From Bacillota bacterium (GTDB lineage Bacteria > Bacillota > Bacilli > Alicyclobacillales > SLC66), in contig JAKACU010000015.1 in NCBI GenBank assembly GCA_021821185.1, forward strand, positions 1 through 27,374: a DNA stretch of 27,374 nt. Direction: 5' to 3'. The translations under genes and the position numbers were made by a program. The notes beneath the pieces are model-generated. The model saw nothing but the letters and a program-made list of their open reading frames with translations, was not told where the DNA came from and did not search any database. The first letter of the stretch is position 1. Each line of letters opens with the position of its first letter. Below are positions 24,027-27,374 of the stretch, piece by piece.

Positions 24027-25457
24027 TTAAGAGTACGTCACAGGGGAATTTTTCGTGTCATCATGGGTGACCTCATCCACATCGGATTGTGCTTGGCGAA
24101 CAGCTGCACTCAAATACATCAAGGCATCCTCGTGCGTTCGGTCTACTGCCAAGGCACCTTGAAGATAACGAACAGCTTTTACCGCATTGCCTGTTTCTAA
24201 ATAAAAGCGACCCAATTCGGTTAAGCCATGGACTTTAGCCCGTTCGTCCTTTACCTGAAGAATACGAGACAAATATAGCCGCGCTTCAGCAAATTGTTTT
24301 CGTGCCGTTGCAATGCGCGTTAACCCTGTCAAAACAGTCAAATCAGCCCCATGCTGATTGGTATACACCGTGAACATATGCTCCGCATCGTCGAGTTGTC
24401 CACAACTATACAATGCCCATGCCAATCGAGCTAATGGCTTTTTGGCCTGTGGTTGTAAAGAAGCCATCTTTTTGTACAAAGCTACCGCCGTTGTATAGTC
24501 GCCCATTTGTAAGGCCATTTCGCCAAGACCTGATAATGCTTTATCGACAGCTTTATGTTCACGTATCATACGCCGATACACTTGTTGTGCTTCATCTACT
24601 TTATGTAAGACACGCAAAATGTGAGCTAATTCCATGTTCGTGTCGATGTCTGACGGACTATACTGTACTGCCTTTCGATAACATGCTAACGCTTTTTTTG
24701 GTCGTTTCAGGGCGAATACCGCGGCACCGTAAAGTCGCCATGCAATGGCGTCTTTCGCGTCAAGGGATACAGCGGTGTGTGCTGCATGTGCCGCTTTACT
24801 ATAATCTTTAATCATATAGGCGCAGATGGAAAGATTCACATGCGCATCAACATAGTCAGGTCGTTTGTCTGTCACCTGCTGAAGTTCAGCTAACGCATCA
24901 TCATAGCGACCCTTTCGCACAAAAATCTGTGCTTTCGCCTCGTGGGCTGCCACTAGAAGTAGAGGATTTTGTGCTGTTAATTGGACGATCATCACTTGAC
25001 GCTCTGACTCTTCGTAGCGATTTTTAGCAAGATAACTAATGGCTAGCAATAAACGAACCATCGCCGCGTCAGGATTCATGGCGAGTATGCGTTCAAAAGT
25101 ATCGATAGATTCGTCATACATAAGGAGGTCAAAATAACCTAATCCCTTTTTTAACATAAGGAGACCGTTCTCAGATTGGAACAATACATCATAATCATCA
25201 TGGGGCACAACATCATCAACCAAAGATGGAGGTGTTGGGACTTGGATGTCCTGCGAATCAGGGAAGTATTGTTCATACAAATCCTGCACTTGATCCTCAA
25301 AGTCCATCCATAACTCTAAACATCGGGAGTTCATCGCATGCAACGCTCGTAGTTCCTGGTAAAGGTACGTACGTTGCTCTTCATCAGCATAACGTAGTTG
25401 ATCAGCAATACGAGTAACGGCACGTTGCAGTTGCGCGTACGGTTGTTCAAACAGCAT
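24027..25457 (-). CDS. Tetratricopeptide-repeat protein
   Basis: A 476-residue protein made mostly of TPR helical repeats. Residues 1-90 are a charged helical N-terminus and a proline-rich link. From about 100 to 455 come about ten 34-residue repeats with the usual W/L-G-Y-A-F-A-P spacing, e.g. DESIDTFERILAMNPDAA, YDDALAELQQVTDKRPDYVDAHVNLS, KALACYRKAVQYSPSDI and NAVKAVRYLQGALAVDRTHEDAL. There is no signal peptide or membrane segment, so it is probably a cytosolic scaffold; partners are unknown. In B. subtilis this position, between panC/panD and dinG, has no TPR gene. ATG at 25457 follows a GGGGGTGT site that is partly buried in a hairpin. Confidence 0.85.
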   Translation of the reverse strand: MLFEQPYAQLQRAVTRIADQLRYADEEQRTYLYQELRALHAMNSRCLELWMDFEDQVQDLYEQYFPDSQDIQVPTPPSLVDDVVPHDDYDVLFQSENGLLMLKKGLGYFDLLMYDESIDTFERILAMNPDAAMVRLLLAISYLAKNRYEESERQVMIVQLTAQNPLLLVAAHEAKAQIFVRKGRYDDALAELQQVTDKRPDYVDAHVNLSICAYMIKDYSKAAHAAHTAVSLDAKDAIAWRLYGAAVFALKRPKKALACYRKAVQYSPSDIDTNMELAHILRVLHKVDEAQQVYRRMIREHKAVDKALSGLGEMALQMGDYTTAVALYKKMASLQPQAKKPLARLAWALYSCGQLDDAEHMFTVYTNQHGADLTVLTGLTRIATARKQFAEARLYLSRILQVKDERAKVHGLTELGRFYLETGNAVKAVRYLQGALAVDRTHEDALMYLSAAVRQAQSDVDEVTHDDTKNSPVTYS

Positions 25458-25497
25458 AAAGGGACACCCCCAGTATTTTATCTTAGGGTGTCCCTTT
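25458..25497 (-). promoter_or_regulatory. Hairpin abutting the TPR gene start codon
   Basis: Twelve-base-pair perfect stem AAAGGGACACCC/GGGTGTCCCTTT with a 16-base loop. On the minus strand the stem ends exactly at the ATG and contains part of the GGGGGTGT ribosome site. Only three T residues follow, so it is a poor terminator; a translation-blocking role, or a weak panC terminator, are both possible. Confidence 0.5.
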
Positions 25498-25519
25498 AGA
25501 ATGTATTTTTATGCATTTA

Positions 25520-26386
25520 TTACAATATAACCAGTTCTTGGTTGTCAATTAAACGTGTGGAACCAAAATAACCTGCGATCGCACACAGCACAGAATCATT
25601 CTCACCCACTGTCGTTACTGGTGATAAAGTCGCATCATCGACAAAAGACAAATAATCAAGACGTAACCCAGGCACCGTGCGTAGCCTTTCTATCGCTCTA
25701 TCTCGTAACTTTTCCACATTTCGTTCACCATCTTGAAAACGGCGTAGCACGTCCTGCAGCACCTGTTGCAAGATGGGGGCGTCACGCCTTTGTTCTGAGG
25801 TAAGATAGACATTTCTTGAACTCTTGGCCAAGCCGTCCCTTTCCCGAATGATAGGACATGGCACAATGGACACATCGATGGACAAGTCAGCGACCATTCT
25901 TCGTATAATACGCCATTGTTGCGCATCCTTTTTACCAAAGTAAGCTTTATCAGGCATCACAATTTGAAATAGTTTGGCAACCACAGTACATACACCATCA
26001 AAATGTCCAGGCCTTGATGCGCCACACAAATGATCACCCAATTGGTCCACATGTACCCTTGTCAGCACAGGGTTTTCACCATACATATCGCGAACGCTCG
26101 GAGCAAAAACAAGATCAACACCTTCACTGGCGCACAGTGTAAGGTCCTGTTCAAGGCTTCTAGGATAACGATCTAAATCCTCGGATGGTCCAAATTGTAG
26201 AGGGTTTACAAAAATCGATGCCACAACGATATCATTTTCTTCGCGAGCTTTTTGGATCAAGGAAGCGTGACCTTCATGCAAATATCCCATCGTAGGGACA
26301 AACCCCGTGTCACTCTTACCATCTTTTTGCGCTCTTGTCACGCTGAGCCATGCTTTGCATTCGGCAATCGTATGTACCACTTTCAA
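25520..26386 (-). CDS. panC: Pantothenate synthetase
   Basis: Joins pantoate and beta-alanine with ATP hydrolysis to AMP, the last step to pantothenate. A 288-residue nucleotidyltransferase-fold enzyme: PTMGYLHEGHASLI with the HxGH motif, SIFVNPLQFGPSEDLDRYPR, GASRPGHFDGVCTVVAKLF, YFGKKDAQQ and SSRNVYL (KMSKS-like loop). The start is TTG at 26386 with AAAGGAGTAAAG upstream. The gene follows panB by 15 bases. panD, which would supply beta-alanine and follows panC in B. subtilis, is not found in this window. Confidence 0.96.
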   Translation of the reverse strand: MKVVHTIAECKAWLSVTRAQKDGKSDTGFVPTMGYLHEGHASLIQKAREENDIVVASIFVNPLQFGPSEDLDRYPRSLEQDLTLCASEGVDLVFAPSVRDMYGENPVLTRVHVDQLGDHLCGASRPGHFDGVCTVVAKLFQIVMPDKAYFGKKDAQQWRIIRRMVADLSIDVSIVPCPIIRERDGLAKSSRNVYLTSEQRRDAPILQQVLQDVLRRFQDGERNVEKLRDRAIERLRTVPGLRLDYLSFVDDATLSPVTTVGENDSVLCAIAGYFGSTRLIDNQELVIL

Positions 26387-26401
26387 GCAGCTTTACTCCT
26401 T

Positions 26402-27232
26402 TCAAGGCTCACTGATTGCAATATTATACTGATGATCCAGGTCTGGAAACTGTCGAGACGTGACCTCGTCCCGGTAAGCTTGCAACGCCTCAATTGCCCG
26501 ATCTCCCAAAGCGGCATATTGTTTCACAAACTTGGGTCGATTTCCCTGAGTTAGGCCAAGCACATCATGAAAAACTAAAACTTGACCATCGCAGGATTGG
26601 CCTGCACCAATACCGATGGTGGGAATCCTTACGGTTTCTGTCACTTGTTTCGCTAGAATCGTTGGAATGCACTCTAACACAACAGCAAATGCACCAGATT
26701 GTTCCACAGCCAAAGCATCATGTATAAGCCGATCTGCACTAGCCATATCCTTTGCCTGTACTATATAGCCACCAATATGTAAAACAGCTTGTGGCGTGAG
26801 GCCAAGGTGCCCACATACCGGAATCCCTGCTTGAACCAAGGCCTCGATATGCGCAGCAATAGCCGCTCCTCCCTCAAGTTTTACGGCATCGGCATGCGCC
26901 TCTTGCATAAGGCGACCCGCCAAACGTACCGTTGTCTCGATACTTTGATGGTAGGTTAAAAATGGCATATCAACGATGACCATTGTGTCGGGAGCTCCAC
27001 GACGCACCGCTTTTGCATGATGCACCATGTCATCGATCGTAACGGGTATGGTGGAGTCATGGCCAAGTACTGTCATCCCTAGCGAATCGCCCACGAGTAT
27101 AATGTCAATCCCAGCCTTTTGCACTAGGGCTGCCTGCGTGGCATCATAGGCCGTCAGCATGACAATCGGACTCCCCTGCATTTTTTTTGCATGAATGCTT
27201 GGAACCGTCTGCTTTTTTTGCTGTTGTGGCAT
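26402..27232 (-). CDS. panB: 3-methyl-2-oxobutanoate hydroxymethyltransferase
   Basis: Transfers a hydroxymethyl group from 5,10-methylene-THF to ketoisovalerate, giving ketopantoate. TIM-barrel marks: IVMLTAYDATQAALVQKAGID, VGDSLGMTVLGHDSTIPVTIDDM, VKLEGG, GHLGLTPQ and IGIGAGQSCDGQVLVFHDVLGL. The start is put at ATG 27232, nine bases after AAAGGAG, giving 276 residues; TTG at 27241 is in frame but directly touches that site. AAAGGAG overlaps the birA stop codon, so birA, panB and panC are probably one operon. Confidence 0.95.
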   Translation of the reverse strand: MPQQQKKQTVPSIHAKKMQGSPIVMLTAYDATQAALVQKAGIDIILVGDSLGMTVLGHDSTIPVTIDDMVHHAKAVRRGAPDTMVIVDMPFLTYHQSIETTVRLAGRLMQEAHADAVKLEGGAAIAAHIEALVQAGIPVCGHLGLTPQAVLHIGGYIVQAKDMASADRLIHDALAVEQSGAFAVVLECIPTILAKQVTETVRIPTIGIGAGQSCDGQVLVFHDVLGLTQGNRPKFVKQYAALGDRAIEALQAYRDEVTSRQFPDLDHQYNIAISEP

Positions 27233-27246
27233 CAGTATCAACTCCT

Positions 27247-27374
27247 TTAGGACAAGGCCTCGATAATTTCCCCGCTAATAAAAGTTAGTGAATGACCATC
27301 ATCGGTGAAAAAATGTAAAGTTCCTTCATCATCCACCGTCTTTACAATGCCATCAAATACGTTAGCACCTTGAG
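27247..27374 (-). CDS. birA: Biotin--protein ligase BirA, C-terminal part
   Basis: The last 41 codons of a gene that continues past the right edge. The segment NVFDGIVKTVDDEGTLHFFT...SLTFISGEI corresponds to the small SH3-like C-terminal domain of BirA, with its GxAxGIDDxGxLLL-type core. birA directly upstream of panB is the B. subtilis order, which supports the call made from a short piece. Only 14 bases separate its TAA from panB. Whether the DNA-binding N-terminal domain is present cannot be seen. Confidence 0.72.
   Translation of the reverse strand, partial: QGANVFDGIVKTVDDEGTLHFFTDDGHSLTFISGEIIEALS

Noticed and set aside
1..27374. CRISPR arrays, insertion sequences, prophage genes, rRNA
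   Set aside because: No direct-repeat arrays, transposase or integrase motifs, or rRNA sequence were seen.

Overview
The window looks like a chromosomal segment of a Gram-positive member of the Bacilli, by gene content probably an Alicyclobacillaceae-type organism (inference, not proven). The main reason is a run of housekeeping genes in nearly the same relative order as the Bacillus subtilis birA-panB-panC-panD-dinG-ypmA-ypmB-aspB-asnS-dnaD region. Here they are interrupted by extra genes, and panD, aspB and nth are not seen. Almost every protein gene lies on the minus strand. The only clear plus-strand gene is a tRNA-Lys. TTG and GTG starts with good Shine-Dalgarno (SD) sequences are common (manC-like, proA, asnS, ypmB, mtaD, panC).

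Layout in the direction of minus-strand transcription (high to low coordinates). 27374-25520: the end of birA, then panB and panC (biotin ligase, then two pantothenate steps). 25457-24027: a TPR-repeat protein whose start codon is abutted by a 12-bp hairpin. 23960-19713: dinG (with a degenerate N-terminal exonuclease domain), a secreted protein of unknown function, and tpx. 19582-19657 (plus): tRNA-Lys(CUU), which shares its intergenic region with rex; a Rex-box-like palindrome lies upstream of rex. 19468-17406: rex, a candidate 35-codon ORF, and mtaD. 17158-15650: surE, ypmA (a 56-aa gene that is easily missed) and ypmB as a tight operon. 15494-13474: an extracytoplasmic-domain protein overlapping by ATGA with a short FtsH-type AAA protease that lacks the usual periplasmic domain. 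13357-11169: asnS and dnaD, each with its own signals. 11108-7015: proB, proA and fhs (proline synthesis and one-carbon metabolism). 6787-292: an SGNH hydrolase, a DUF4912 protein, a GH57 branching enzyme fused to a GT4 glycosyltransferase, and a sugar-nucleotidyltransferase fused to a mutase-like domain. The last three form a compact glucan or polysaccharide synthesis unit. 175-3: a broken Phd/YefM-type antitoxin remnant.

Most of the window is ordinary core metabolism. The more unusual points are: the split arrangement of a minimal FtsH-like protease with a coupled membrane-anchored partner; the GH57-GT4/DUF4912/NTase-pseudomutase cluster; a DinG whose exonuclease catalytic residues are gone; the hairpin at the start codon of the TPR gene; three small ORFs (two on the otherwise nearly empty plus strand); a good Rex operator candidate; and a C-A mismatch in the tRNA-Lys acceptor stem.
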